Shown here: positions 10,036 through 23,423 of the stretch, piece after piece
How the letters are laid out: the number at the start of each line of letters is the position of its first letter
How positions within the stretch are numbered: the first letter of the stretch is position 1
Assembly: GCA_963682055.1 (NCBI GenBank)
Contig: OY821742.1
Span: 322,501-386,500, forward strand
DNA: 64,000 nucleotides
Direction: 5' to 3'
From: Primula veris
Taxonomy: Eukaryota; Streptophyta; Magnoliopsida; Ericales; Primulaceae
Made by a program: the position numbers and the translations under genes
The notes under the pieces: generated by a model
What the model was told of the DNA's origin: nothing
The model's database searches: none
The model's input: only the letters and a program-made list of their open reading frames with translations

Positions 10036-12854
10036 ATGGAAGCTGGTAAGGTAGATGTAGAGAATGGAACAGGGACGAAAACAGTTTCGTCCATGTTCCG
10101 ATACAACTCTCCCTTGATCCAGGTCAGCCTAATCGGGCTGGTCTGCTTTTGTTGCCCTGGTATGTTCCAAGCACTCACGGGAATGGGTGGTGGGGGCCAA
10201 GTGGACCCCACAGCTTCCAACAACGCCAACACTGCACTCTACACCATGTTTGCCATCTTTAGTGTCTTGGGTGGAGGTATCTACAACATCATGGGCCCAC
10301 GGGCTACCCTACTTGTAGGGTGCTCTACCTACGTGCTATACGCAGGCTCTTTTTTGTATTATAATCATTACGACCACCAGGAGTTTGTCGTGGCAGCTGG
10401 TGGAATCCTAGGGATCGGGGCAGGCCTTCTCTGGACTGGCCAAGGGGCTATCATGACAGCTTATCCTCCGGCTAATCGAAAAGGTATAAAGTAGTACTTA
10501 TTCTTCAATAGCTCTATGTAGTGAATACAAATTGAAAGAGTTTGAGTACTAATTGTATGATGGCATTTTGCCCGTTACTATGTTGACATGATCTTATTGG
10601 ATAAGTTTTATTTTTTCTATATGAAAATTGGCGTCTAACGGAAACGAGAAAAGGGAGCACGGCATTAAGAATAGGATGTCAGTGGAAAGGTAGAACTTTT
10701 TCAGCAACTGAAACTGTGTTTTTTAAGTATTATGTAGTTTTGTAAGTAATATAAGTTTCTTTTCATCATAATTTAAAAAATTGTTTAATCATTCGAGTCT
10801 TCTAGTGCCAGTATGAACATTTGTAGAGGGCAAGTTCTATACAAGTTTTAAGATGAAGAACAGTTTCGGGGAAATGAATTACCCATGTATAAAGGATTGC
10901 TTCTAACTATATATACACATACGCTTGTGAATGACAGGAATCTACATCTCTCTCTTTTGGTGCATCTTCAGCGCAGGTGGTGTTATCGGGAGCCTCATTC
11001 CTTTCATTCTAAACTACAATAGAGGGGACTCAGCGGCTTCTGTCAATGATGGTACATACATTGGTTTCATGATATTCATGACTATCGGCACCATATTAAC
11101 ACTTGCTATTCTCCATCCACGCCATGTCATACGTGACGATGGCTCTCGATGCACCAACATCAAATACTCATCTGTTTCTGTTGAGCTTGTTGAGATTTTC
11201 AAATTGTTCCACAACTGGAAGATGCTCCTACTCTTCTTACCCGCATGGGCCTCCAATTTCTTCTACACGTACTTTTTTCAACTGAAACTAACTTCATACT
11301 GTTGTCTATAGTAGTTTTTAGCTTTTGCTTTACTGAAATTTTAAGAATTATCGAGTCTGGTAAAAGAAAATGAGTTCATCTTAGCTTTAAAAGTCTATCT
11401 TTCCAGTTTATGATTGAAAATATGAATACTTAAGAATTTACCAATTTAATATTTACAACTTATAAGCAAGAGAAAACAAAGAGCTAAGCTAAGCTTAAAA
11501 GCTGTAGTTTAAGGTATGTGTTGAATTTTGTCCGAGAAACTAAATTTAGTTATTTTGAACTGTTCTAATCCTAACAATCTAAACTAAAGAAGGACTAGAC
11601 AATAACATCAATGTTAAAATTAGTATAAAGCCTAGTATCAGTTGATAATTTGTAGAATTCGAAATGACTATCTGTCCATAAATATGTCATCTGAAGTCTT
11701 TGGATGTACTAGCTGTAATGAAACAAATTGGGAATTAATCAAGTTTTTGCGTTGATAGTTTAGGGATCATTACTGCAATCAAAACACTTGGACATGGATA
11801 TGTTGTCTTTATGTCAAAATAAATACTACTTACATTAAACGGCTACATAATTTACGGATTTCCATTTCACCATACTAAACGAACTCATTTCAACGCAGCT
11901 ACCAGTTCAACAATGTGAATGGAGTTCTGTTCAACGTGAGAACAAGAGGGTTCAACAATGTGTTTGCTTGGGGGGCAGAGATGGTGGGGTCGTTAATGAT
12001 CGGGTACTTGATGGATTTCAGCTTCAAGAGCAGAAGGATGAGGGGCTTTCTCGGTATTACAGTCGTAGGCTTACTAGGGACAGGTATCTGGATAGGAGGG
12101 TTGATTAACCAACTCACATATTCTCGTGGTGACAAAATCACCAAGCTTGATTTCAAGGACTCTGGTGCTGATTTTGCGGGACCATTCTTGTTGTATTGCT
12201 TCTACGGGTTGTTGGATGCTATGTTCCAAAGCATGGTATACTGGGTTATCGGAGCACTTGCCAACGATTCAGAGACTCTTAGCAGGTATATATTTTTAAT
12301 TATTCGTAATGGAAGTTAAGGACTGACTTGTCGAGACATAGCTCATTGATGTTGTGCCACGTCACAACACCATCTTATCCAACGAATCCGATAGATAGGC
12401 ATATTGGTCCTATCCAAGTGCTCAACACTTTTATGACTTTAATACGAATTTTACTCGAGTCGTAATGTGGTATGATGTAGCAATGAGTTTGGAATAAGAA
12501 TGACATTACTTAAATTAAATGTAGTTCAATTTTGATTCTGTAACGTATGATAATTAATTTGTTAATATATATGTTTATTCCTTGTGCAGGTATAGTGGAT
12601 TCTACAAGGGAGTCCAGAGTGCTGGGGCAGCCATTGCTTGGCAAATTGATACAAAAAAAGTCTCATTTTTGAATCAATTGATAGCTAATTGGGCAATGAC
12701 TACAATAAGCTACCCATTATTGGCTCTTTTGGTATATTTAGCTGTGAATGATGAAAATACTATTGAACAAACGATGCCGAAAGAGATTACTATTTCACCA
12801 GTGGAAACCACCGCAAATGTCCATGGTGACACCGATATAAGCATGGCGAATTAA
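10036..12854 (+). CDS. UNC93-like protein, tandem copy 2
   Basis: There are four exons: 10036-10483, 10938-11268, 11899-12285 and 12590-12854. Junctions fall at the same codons as in copy 1, and exons 2, 3 and 4 have exactly the same lengths (331, 387 and 265). The product is 476 residues. The ATG at 10036 (MEAGKVDVENGTG) is chosen because it aligns with copy 1. The membrane core keeps CCPGMFQALTGMGGGGQVDP, GPRATLLVGCSTYVLYAGS, YQFNNVNGVLFN, MDFSFKSRRMRGF and the SRYSGFYKGVQ junction. No frameshift or stop is seen, so both copies look functional. Differences cluster in the cytosolic tails. Intron 1 is only 454 bp, without the element found in copy 1. Role as for copy 1: a UNC93/MFS-fold membrane protein of unproven substrate. 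Confidence 0.9.
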
Positions 12855-13530
12855 TGAATTCCTTTTTTCTTCAAATCTTTTTTTTCTTAAATCTTAGTCA
12901 TACTTAATGTTTACAGAATGTTCTTATCAGGACAATGTTCTTATCAGCCAATGTTTTGGTATAGGTTTCAGAAATGTTTTGAAGTCGAGGTAACCGATAT
13001 TTTGATTTGTAATTGTTCTATCAAAATTATCTCCCATCTCTAACTATTGGTAATTACCTCCAGTTCAAATAATTTTTTTCATTACTATAAAGACAATGAA
13101 AGATGAAAATGATCATTTAATACATGATTTGAGACTTAATTATCAAAACTTATGATTAAAATCTATTTTAAATTTAGATACATATGCTACGTGATGCTAT
13201 TTATTTATATTTTTTATTTTTAATATTGTTGTTTTTTGGGACTATGATGATATGTTATTAGATCTTAAATAACAGTTGAGAATGTGAGTTTGTATATTAA
13301 ATGCGTTTTTTTTTTTGTTTCATGTATTCTTCCGAAGATATTAGGTATGCATAGACATAGGTTTTTGTTTCCATACCATTTTCTTCCTACTTTAATATTG
13401 AGTGGGGCATGATGGTTACTTGATTAATCAATACAATATATCTAACATTTTGTAAAAGATAATCATCAATGCTTATACGAAATTAAAATGGCAAAAAATA
13501 AAAGAAAGAGAGGTTAGTCAGACAATTAGG
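12855..13530. other. intergenic downstream of UNC93-like copy 2
   Basis: AT-rich sequence with no recognised gene. Confidence 0.4.
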
Positions 13531-13763
13531 GCTGCCCGAAAAACCGAAAAAATCGAACCGGACCGATAACCGAACCGAAAAAGACCGGAAAAAAAAACCG
13601 AAAAAACCCGAAAAAGACCGAAAATAACTGAAAAACCAAAAAATAACCGAAACTGGACCGAAAAAAACTGGTCCGGTTCGGTCCAAAAAATAAATACCGA
13701 AACCGAAATAAACCGAACAGAAAAATATACTCGGTTCCAGTTTTGCTAAAAACCGAACCGAAG
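13531..13763. repeat. degenerate CCGAA/CCGAAAA low-complexity array
   Basis: About 230 bases consist almost entirely of variants of ACCGAA, ACCGAAAA and CCGGACCG (minus strand TTCGGTTCGG). Such arrays recur in plant genomes, often inside degraded transposons. The open frame on the minus strand is an artefact of the repeat. Confidence 0.7.
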
Positions 13764-15691
13764 CTGATGGTGGGTAACTTTGCAAAGTAGAACTTGTTTG
13801 AAATGAAGACGTAGAAAAAAAGTTTTATGGATAGATAGTCAAACTTGTGTTTAGTTATCTACACATTAAAACTAGACTGGTAGATCCAATACAAATTAAA
13901 ACGAAACGAATTAATTGAATTGAATTGAATTGATGAGAACCCTCAAAACTCAATCTCAAATTCACAAATATAAGGAATGGAAAAGCATAATCAAAATCAA
14001 TATGATATGTTGTTGTTTACATAGTGTGTCTCAAGAGTTGAGTTTGAAAGAGCAGCTGGCACAAACTTAATTACAGTAATATATATGTATGTATGAATAA
14101 TTTTTTTTATATAATATTAATGGTGGGAAAAACCCAATCTTTTATTTTATTAATATGAGAAAATTAAAAAAGGGGATGAAAAACCTCACAAAACAAAACA
14201 AATTGGTCAAGGTGCTACGACTAATTAAATAGCCATTTATAGAAACTTAAGAGGTAAAAAATCAAAAACGAATTATTTTGTTGAAGAAACTAAATTAGAT
14301 ATCATACAAGCATTGTTTCTTATCAAAGTTTTCAAGAAAAATAAAAATAAAATGCTAAACTCTAAGTCCAGTACTTATAATATATATATATATATACTCC
14401 AATGTTATTTCAGTTGATTACGATTTTAATATATAATTATTTACTCCGAGTCACTGGGATATTGACAAGAAATGAACTAATTAATTAGCTTAGTGTTTTT
14501 TTCTTGTAGCTTTCGTCAATTGTAGTGAATTATTGTTGCGCAATCCGCTGTCATTAGTTGGCAATTTGTTGGCATTTTTGTAACGCTTAAGAGTATATAT
14601 ATAGTAGTATTTCTTATTTATTTATTTTTGTAAGTAACGGGCCAATATTATTAAAAGAAAAGTATATATATTTCTTATCGATGTTTCTGTTTTCTTCTGC
14701 CTTTTTTCCATTTGTGTACAAACTGGACAGATCGCCATGTGTTACCATGAAGTGGTTGTTCACAAATTTAAAAAAACTACAGTAGGTTTTATTTTTTAAT
14801 TTCAAGATGCAGGCAATGAACCAATCATAAGAAGTAACGTTACCATCTTATAACAAAAAAACAAAAGAGTATCCTTAATTTCCTGATGAAAATTTATATT
14901 TCGCTATCTATCAAATTTACACTCCGTAATTGGGTGAAAGGATTTTTCATGAGAAGAAATCGAACACAGGAAAATCTCTTTGTAAAAGTGCACTAAAACG
15001 TATGTTTTTTTTACCTAAGAAACTAACACATCATTAAAAAAAAAAAGGTAACTTAAATTACTTCAGAATTTTTAATGGCTACACTAGTATATATACGTAA
15101 TTCAAACTAGTAAAGCGTGTAAATGCAATTTTATTGGAGCAAGACCAGCTTATGCACATATAAAAAAAAGGAAAAACATACATTTTCTATATTTCTCTGC
15201 TGGTTTAACAAAGATTTTCCATTAATTTGTGATTTCAGAATTGACAATATAATGATCTTAAATTTGATTATTTCGATTTTAAGGTACTAGCTAGCTGGAA
15301 GTTGGTAAATGGGACACTAGACATCATATTATAAGTATACTGGTTATATATGAAAGAAACGTAAATGTATATATTATATCAACTTAATTGTGAGGATATA
15401 TATATAATTAAGAAAAGATCGAACAAAGGACAATGCTATTCTCATTAAAAACTTGTACAACGTTCCGAAACCAAACGACAACAACATAACTCTCTAAGGA
15501 GAGAGTTTTAATTAGTTCTCTACCAATGCAATGTCACATCATTTAAATTGGATCGAAAGCTTATCTATACAAATTTTCAATTACACAATTGCATTATCCA
15601 TAAAATATAAAAATCCATGCGTACGCTCTTGAACAAAATCACTCAATCTTTTTGAATAATCAAGAATTTAAACAACAATCAATTGCAATAA
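13764..15691. other. intergenic, no gene recognised
   Basis: AT-rich, with short microsatellites such as GAATT repeats near 13915-13932 and TA repeats near 14380. Nothing codes convincingly. Confidence 0.4.
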
Positions 15692-16521
15692 TCAAGAGGT
15701 AGCAACGGGTGCTTCAACTTTGACTTCCTCAACAGGCTTAGCCGCCTCTGAGCTGGCAACTTCCGCCTCGACGGGCTTGGTTTCAACCGCCGGCTCATCA
15801 GCCTTGGCTGACTCTGGAGCCGCTTCAGTCGTTTCCGCTGAAGGCTCTTCCTTCTTAATCTCACCTCCTTCTGGCTCCTACAAAAATTGGACATTTCACA
15901 ATCATATATCAAATTAAGACGCGTATTTGAAAATCTGGTCGTAGTTCATACTTCGTATTTGATTTATTTGTTTGGTTTTCGGGAAAATGAATATATTTTA
16001 TTGAGTAATGTACAAAAAAAATTAAACAGAAAACTAACATTAGGATTCAAATTTATTAATTACAACTTAGTCTTTTCAAAAGTTTCATTTTTTTGCAGTC
16101 ATGATTTGGGTTATTTACGCGAGAAAAGTTCGGTCAGCCCAAGACTCTTACGTATTATAGCACATGTGATATGTCTAGTTCTTTTGAGAAAAGAATAAGA
16201 GAAATTAAGCTTTCATTATAAGATTATTGTACTATATCACAGTAAAATAAAATTAACTTTGATCAAGTAAAACTAGACAGCACATATAAAATCATTTTAG
16301 ACATCACATTTGTAAGAAACAATGATTACCATAATACAGCATTTGGAGAAAGAAAAAGAAAAAAAGGGAATAAAAAAGCATGGAAAATATATATAGTGAT
16401 CACTTACTTGTGGAACGGTGGCGGCCTCAACTACGGGAGCTGCAGCTGGTGCTTCGGTAGCAGGGAGAGGTGCCTCACGTTCGGTTTCGAGATCCTTAGA
16501 TTTTCCCGCACAGTTACCCAT
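15692..16521 (-). CDS. small N-myristoylation-type Ala/Glu/Pro/Val-rich protein, 99 residues
   Basis: Exon 1 is 16408-16521 and exon 2 is 15692-15877. The intron has a GTAAGT donor after a Gln codon and a TTTTTGTAG acceptor, phase 0. The protein begins MGNCAGKSKD: Gly2 fits N-myristoylation and Cys4 palmitoylation, so plasma-membrane attachment is likely. The remainder is low-complexity, acidic and disordered: APLPATEAPAAAPVVEAA, then repeated VE, KPVE and EEP motifs, ending APVATS. No catalytic domain is visible. Small plant proteins with this MGNC start and acidic tail exist, but I do not know an assigned function. Both the splice sites and the sustained codon pattern support a real gene. 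The ATG at 16521 is preferred over any upstream in-frame codon because it gives the acylation motif. Confidence 0.78.
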
Positions 16522-18169
16522 GGTTATTCTGAACAACTATGGGATAAGAACGGGCTAAGGTAAAAGGAGAGTCTTAGAAACAAGATAATTAAAAGAGAAA
16601 TCAGTATTTGGTGAGGCAAGAGAGGATTGAGTTTTTAAAAAGAAATCATGGAGAGGTTATTTATATAAGAAGAGATATTATTTATTGGTTACTCTATATT
16701 TAGTCACAACTAATTTTGACTAATTATACGTGTGTGGGGTCTTTTATTTCGTACGCACATCTTTGCTTTCATGTGCGAGTTTCGTGGGTTTGTTCTAAAG
16801 GTAAGTAATGGATGGCCAATCATTTGGCATTAACTTTTTGTCCATTCCAATGTTTGTTTGTGATTCTTAATATGTTTTTTTTTTTAAATTAGTTGTATAA
16901 AATGAAATTTAAAGCTTAATTATATCTGATCTACTGATAATTGTTTGGTGATAAGCTATACATGTGAAAAGTTGTTAGGTTTTTTATTTAATATAGTAGC
17001 TTGTTAGTTTGGTACATATATACACTAAAAATGAGTCTTGTGTGAGTTTACTTTTTACGGTATAAGTTTGGATAACCGGGTTTGATAGACATTAAATTCT
17101 ATTGCATATCCAAAACAAAAATATGACAAGCATAAGTTCTTATATATTATGATCAGTATTAATTACAATTAATGCATCATTTCCGTATAAAAAAATAATG
17201 GAATGAAAATATTAACAAAAGAAATGAGGGCACTAGCTAGTTTGACATAATTAAATTCCTTGCAAATCCTTTTTTTTTTTTACAAATATAAGTTGCATTT
17301 AATTAGGAGCATTTCATTTCCCAAATAAAGTAGTATCATTGAAACTATAGGACTATAGTACTCAAATATCGTCGTACACCTATATTCTGATATCCATTAT
17401 ATATATATATATATATATATATGTATGATGTTGAATAAAAAAATGAAGAGTCTTTTATAAATAACATGCAAATGCAATGATGATATGGAGTGAATTGCAT
17501 GTACGTACGTTATAGAATTACAAATTATATACTTATAGTACTATCTATATATTATGTTATATATATATAGGATCTGTTTACATGTCTAACTAAGTACATA
17601 TATGTAATCGTTACCGACAATAAGATTGCATAGTTGAAATTGAAAAATACAATAACAGAAGAATATTGTGATAGTTGACGTTACAGTTGTCAATTTAAAT
17701 ATTTAACAATTTTTATTATAAATATTGGAATATAATCTTTTTTGGGGGGGGAATTATTAGGCTGGCCGTGCCGTCCAATTCTTTCCAACGCCAGCTACGT
17801 TTTGAGCACTTCTCAAATTTATTTAGTGTTTCTATCCTATAAAATCACATTCTTTATTAGATTTTTTTTTATAAGTGTCAAAAATTAGGACTGCAAGGTT
17901 TTGGTTACTATATATGACATATGTAATATGAATTTAAAATCCAATGTTAGACTCATAGGGCTGACGTATGAATAAGAGATATATATATAGTCGTATTTAT
18001 AATATAGGAAGCCAAAATGAATAACAACAGGAGTTCGAGCGACGCTGAATATGTCGTACGAGCAAGCACATATCCGTCGTTTCGTTAAGTCTAATTTGAA
18101 AAGTCTAATATAGTTTTGAGGATTATTGAGTATATCATCAATATGCATGTACATTTATATTGTAAGGAA
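16522..18169. other. intergenic upstream of the acylated-protein gene
   Basis: AT-rich, with an AT microsatellite around 17397-17421. The first 200 bases next to 16521 should include the promoter. No other gene is seen. Confidence 0.4.
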
Positions 18170-18748
18170 TAGCCTAAATTTTATCCTACATTGATAAATT
18201 AATCTTAGATAAATTAATAACCTCGCTAATATAATAATTTCTTCCGTTTCCGAGTTAGGCCAATGTGCTAAATTAATATTCTCGTGAAATGCATTAAGTA
18301 ATAAAAAAAAAATTGAATCCTTAAGGGCCCAATAAAAATATAAAGTAATAATTATTAAATTTCATAAAGAAAAATATATAATGTAGACCAAAATTTTCAA
18401 TCAATCAATAATACCATCATAATAATTATTATTTTTTAAAATATGTATCTATAGTTGATTTTTTTTTCCACCTAAAACAAAACGAACCTCATCCTTGACT
18501 TTTTGTAAAACTTGTATAATTTCCGGAATATTTTGCTCGTGTTGGAGCAAATAGTTGCTTAAGGTGACTATTGATTGAAATGACTCATTTGACGACACAT
18601 TTGGGATAACGCTACTATCATCTGGTTCCGTATCATTTTCATCATCAATATTGTTCATTACCGATTGAATAATTTTTTCGTCTGTAGGTGATTCCATAAC
18701 TGCATCATTCTTGTTAGAATAGTTCAAAATATGTTCAACATCTATCAC
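18170..18748 (-). mobile_element. pogo/Tigger-like DNA transposon remnant, 3' end
   Basis: The transposase tail at 18449-18748 is followed (minus strand) by an AT-rich segment with repeated AAATTAATA, ACCTCGCTAA and GGCCAATGTGC-like words. I recall these from the 3' ends of plant pogo-type elements. Terminal repeats are not clearly preserved. Confidence 0.5.
18449..18748 (-). pseudogene. C-terminal fragment of a pogo/Tigger-type (CENP-B-like) transposase
   Basis: The 99-codon frame contains ESPTDEKIIQSVM, DDENDTEPDDSS, NVSSNESFQSIVTLSNYLLQ, HEQNIPEI and LQKVKDEVRF. This resembles the acidic C-terminal tail of plant Tigger/jerky-like transposases: a DDE-domain exit followed by a conserved leucine-rich stretch. 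The DNA-binding domain and catalytic DDE triad are missing upstream, so the fragment cannot encode an active enzyme. Family resemblance is from memory. Confidence 0.6.
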
Positions 18749-21434
18749 ATTTCTATATCGTAAATTAGAAATTACATCATATAAAATAAAAAAATATACT
18801 CACAATATCCTCTAAACATCCATATTTTATAGGTTAAGAATAAATCTTTTCATTTTCTATGTACATAAACTTAGTTTTTAAATACATTAATTTCCATAAA
18901 AAGTTTTAAGTTTTCCTTAGATTCAAATAATATTTATACTGTCTTTTGATTTTTCTTATCACATATACAATGTATATATATGTTATATTGAAAAACTCTA
19001 TTTAAAATAATAAATATTCATTATGGATAAATTAATAGAGTAGTATAAGATTAACTCTTCTTAATTAATATATGGTATGGGCTAATTATTCTCTAAGTGA
19101 TTGGATATACCAACTCAAACAAACAGCTATCAATATTCCCACCTTTCCCTGTCATTGTCATTTGATCTGTAAAGCATTATTGCTTTTTTGCCCTCTATAT
19201 TATAGTATTTGCTTAATTATTTCCAGTTCAATTGGCCCTATAAATTTGTAACATGCTTATAGTATTTGCTTAATTATTTCCTAACGTTAAAAATTATAAC
19301 GTGCTATATATAAGAAAATTTCTAACATTCAGAGATTATATATATTTTCATTCAGGAAAAGTTGATACGCATTTATAAATAAAAGCCAAGGGGGTCTTAC
19401 GTACGTACTCCTTCAATCGTAGATTACTGATTCGCATAATTATAACTGTTACAAGAAATAGTAGGTAACCAAAGTTTATATTTAAGTTGTTAAATAATCA
19501 TTGTCGCTGATAATAACATCACTGCTATATATCTAGTACACCATTTCACACAGTTCCTCGATGGATTAATTTAAAAACCTATTTGACAATGTTTAGTCTG
19601 CTTTTATGTTTGTATGATGGATAAATAACAGGCAGGATACTTTGAAAAGTTATGAAACTAAGCAATGAAAATCGACAGAATTAATCTAGAACCGAGTCTT
19701 TAATCCACAAGTTTGAAGCTAGCTACATATGGTACCATTTATATAATTCATAATCGTTGTTTCTGATTTTACATCTAAAAGTACGAATGTAAGTTAGATA
19801 TAATATTATACCTCTTAAAATTAATTTCTGAACTGTAGTTAAGAAGTTTTCTGCGTGAGCAAGACTACTTACTAGATCGACAGAGCTGCGCTGCTACCGA
19901 ATTTTACTTTGAAGCTTTAATGGTACTTGGTTTAATTTTTATCATTTTAGCCTGACTGGAACAGAAAATGCACCGATTTCATTCAACTAGGTTGGGATGC
20001 AGTTGCGTTCTGAGTTAAATGAGTTGGTGTTTCGTTCCCAGTTTAGAACTAACAATACAATCCATTTCACAATAACACCGAAGCTATAGGTTTTCTTATA
20101 AAAGGAATCGATTAATGTAAGATTTAGGATCTACTTTGCCTTTGTACAAACTATAAAGTGCAACTAGGAAACATCAGAAAGCCTAAAAGCCATAAATAAC
20201 AAGAGGTGTATCAAAACTACGAAAATGAAATACCATAAGCTATATGCCGCAAGGGAGATAGACCTACAAGGCTACAAAAGCATAAGAAATATCAAACAGC
20301 TTAGTCTGACTGATATTGTTGAGAACCTAACTCTAACCGCTATCGTAATAGGATGGTCCAGAACTTTAGCCAAAAAGAGAACTCTTAACTCTTTTGCTAC
20401 AGTCTATAGGCTTCGGAGAAAAACGAAATTATCCCTCTTCGACTATTAATTCTCCCCTTGTTGCTGGCGTAAATACTATCAAGAAACTTTATTATGATAT
20501 CCTTGTTCTTGACATGACATTTCTTCCCATGAAAAAAAACAAAACAAAGTAGAAAATTTAGAATTGCATAACTCAATAAAAAGAAATAGAAATACACAGA
20601 GAAATGCAAATGAAGAGAAAGGCATGAATCGTCTTGTGGCTTGTTTATGGGCATACAGAGTTTATTCCAACTTTTTAAGAAAGAGGACACTGTTTTTTTT
20701 CCAATTTTTGTGTATCAAACTGACACCATATGTCATGGGTATGACTTATGAGAGGTGAAACTATGTAAAAGAAGATGGAAAATTATCAATGGTCTAGTCT
20801 GGGATGGACTCTAATTTCCATTTAAACATAGTCATGAGTTGGGCTTGACCCACTGTTCAAATAGAGATGGAGCCTAAGAGTAGGCGGGACTTATAAACCT
20901 AGTAAATTAAGTGGGATTATGCAGTGATTACTGATTAGGTGCTAGACCATCATTTCGCGTAAAATCCGATTTGCGACTTTTCAATCACTTCCTTGACCAA
21001 ACCTGTTCTAGACTAGAATTATTTACACTACTCTACACATTTCACATATGAAAGTAGTATAACTTTTAAAGGGAAAACTGAGACCCCTTATTTGGGAATT
21101 TTTCGAAGTGCATGCCCTTGAGGACTTGGGTTGAAACTGGCCGTGGAAAAGATAAGAGTTTTGACAATTTGTTTACGTATACAGTTAAAAAAAAATTACA
21201 CACGAAGACACTAATTGATTAATAATTCACTTAAGCAATAGATTTCCTTATTACAAGAAAAAATTCATGCTAGAATCCTGCCAGGAAATCATCAAAAATA
21301 GTACTCCATTATGCCAAGGTGATCTTTAGGTATAATTTTTAAATCCATTGTGCCAAAAAGAAAACCTATAGCAACATTTTAATTAATATTTCTTAGTCTT
21401 TTAAGTAGCATAACACATTTCCGGTCTTACTGAC
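18749..21434. other. intergenic, no gene recognised
   Basis: AT-rich with scattered short open frames (for example 20225-20449 and 20397-20690) that show no domain or codon signature. Confidence 0.4.
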
Positions 21435-21439
21435 AATTC

Positions 21440-22866
21440 TGTTGGTTTCCGTGTACGAAATAACAATTAACAATAATTAAAGGACTAAACAAGAATAAAC
21501 AAAAAACCAGTGTAATCTTTATTAATTTCGAAACTGATACAGAAATTAACGATTACAACATGTAGGTACTGAAACGTAAATAAAGCAAACGTTATCAGAT
21601 TATTATTAATTAATAATCTGATGTATTGAATTGCAATAAATAGAAACTGCCGGACTGGAAAGTATAAACTTAACAGCCGGACTGTTCTGATTTAAATTGA
21701 AATAACATGACTGAATTGAAACTATTCTAATTACTGAATTTACTTACAGAATTGAAATTACAGCAAAAAACAGAACTTTAAAGAAATTACAGAATAGTAC
21801 AAACATAATTAAAAGCTACAGCTAAGGACAGCAATTGAAATACTGAAATAAAAAAGGACAGAATTGAATACGTAAATTAAATGGACAGAATTAAAAGACG
21901 TAAATGAAATGGACAGAATAGAAATAAAATAAGACGAGGCTACTGTTAACAGTATGCCCTTAACTGATATTCGCCCAACCACCTTAAGGTTTCTGGTTGC
22001 GTTGGCGCTTCGATCCCAAGGTACAACGTCTCGGATGACTCGCCGGAAACTGGCGACGAGTCAAGGTCGAGCTGTTGGTGGGTGGTTCTCTCTGGTTCTA
22101 AAATGTAATGCTGTTTTTGAGAGATGATATATGTTTCTGTATTTTATTTCAGAATGTTGTGAATGTTGTGTTTGACATGTGGGGGGTCTGCCTATTTATA
22201 GGCTTGCTGAGTGTCTCAGCCATTAAAATCACTTTACTACTGTCAGTTTTCGAAATTCGAAACTGCAGTATTAACTTTGCAATAAATTCATATTTATTGC
22301 AACAGTTACAGCTTTGCTGGAAGCTTTTCCCGAACAGGCGCACTTTTCCCGAACAGACACGCTTTTCCCGAACAGGAACACTTTTCCCGAACAGGAACAG
22401 GCGCACTTTTTCCCGTTGAGCTAAAAACCCAACGAGCAAGCCCGCCCGTCGAGCAAGCCCGCCCGTCGAGCAAGCGTATGTGTGGTACACAATACACACA
22501 TGTGTATGTGGACACACTACTTAATATCCACATGGGATACCTTAGTATATATATTGTAAAAATCACTCATGATTTTCCAATGTGGGATAACTCTCATGGG
22601 TTAAATCCCATTTCTTTTCTCATTTTCCAGCATTGACTTTATTGCCTCTTTCGAGTACCAACCTTCGAGTCCAATTATCATTCACACCCTTCCTCCGAAT
22701 AGGTCATGCGATATACCGTTGCGAAGCTCGTCGTACGAGCTACTCAAACGCTTTGAGTATGGCCTCAGAAAAACTGAGTAGTCGCATCGAAAATTGACTC
22801 AAAGATGGTCCCTGACCACTTGGAACAACCATGTTTAAAAACATGTTTTCCTACAATTTTCCAACA
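21440..22866 (-). repeat. 3' LTR of Copia element A
   Basis: It is 1427 bp, nearly identical to 28024-29398. The extra length comes from additional copies of two minisatellite units at about 22321-22475. Confidence 0.93.
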
Positions 22867-22878
22867 ATCCCCCACATG
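22867..22878 (-). promoter_or_regulatory. polypurine tract of Copia element A
   Basis: On the minus strand, ATGTGGGGGAT directly precedes the TGTTGG of the 3' LTR. This is the usual place for plus-strand DNA priming. Confidence 0.8.
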
Positions 22879-23423
22879 AATGCAATTGGCTCGAAAGCCC
22901 ATGTCCTAAATGCAAATCAAGAGAACCGCAAAAGTTCACTGCCTAAGGTCAGGTAGCGCGCGCCTTGAACCTGCCGTAGCGGAATACCACCCAGAATACT
23001 GCTATTAGGTAGCTGTAAAGCTTTGAACCATCAAGCTTTGTGTATCCCAGAATGGCACCCGCACAGTGCCCTCTCTACCCACGTACTAGGCCCTTTAATT
23101 GTTGTCCATATTTGGCCTGGATTGCCTTGGCAACTTCAACTGAGTGCTCTAGTGAATTAGCCCAAGCTCATCACATGGTACCGGCCTTACACACTCGTTA
23201 TAGGTGTTCCAAGTCGAAAGTGTCCTGACTCACTTTACTCGACCGTCGAGTTACTTGGATCATTAAGAGCCTCTAGCTCACCCTTACAATGGTACAGGTC
23301 TATCACTCTGTCATCGCGGAAATGGGCTGGGAACCCCAGGTTCCCGAGTGCTTTGTTCAGTTGCCCTCACAGTTCAGTTTCCCTTTGAACCTATCAGGAA
23401 ATATTCCGTTTAGGTTGGGTTGC
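22879..23423 (-). other. Copia element A, region between pol and the polypurine tract
   Basis: About 545 bases with no coding frame, the 3' untranslated part of the element. Confidence 0.6.

Noticed and set aside
13483..13785. Phe/Ser-rich 100-codon frame
   Set aside because: Product of the CCGAA repeat array.
15679..15912. Arg-rich 77-codon frame
   Set aside because: Wrong frame of exon 2 of the acylated protein; the other frame joins cleanly by GT-AG splicing.
22149..22566. Frames of 86-122 codons in the LTR of element A
   Set aside because: Lie in LTR sequence and its minisatellites, and recur in the other LTR at 28733-29098 with changes; no protein resemblance.
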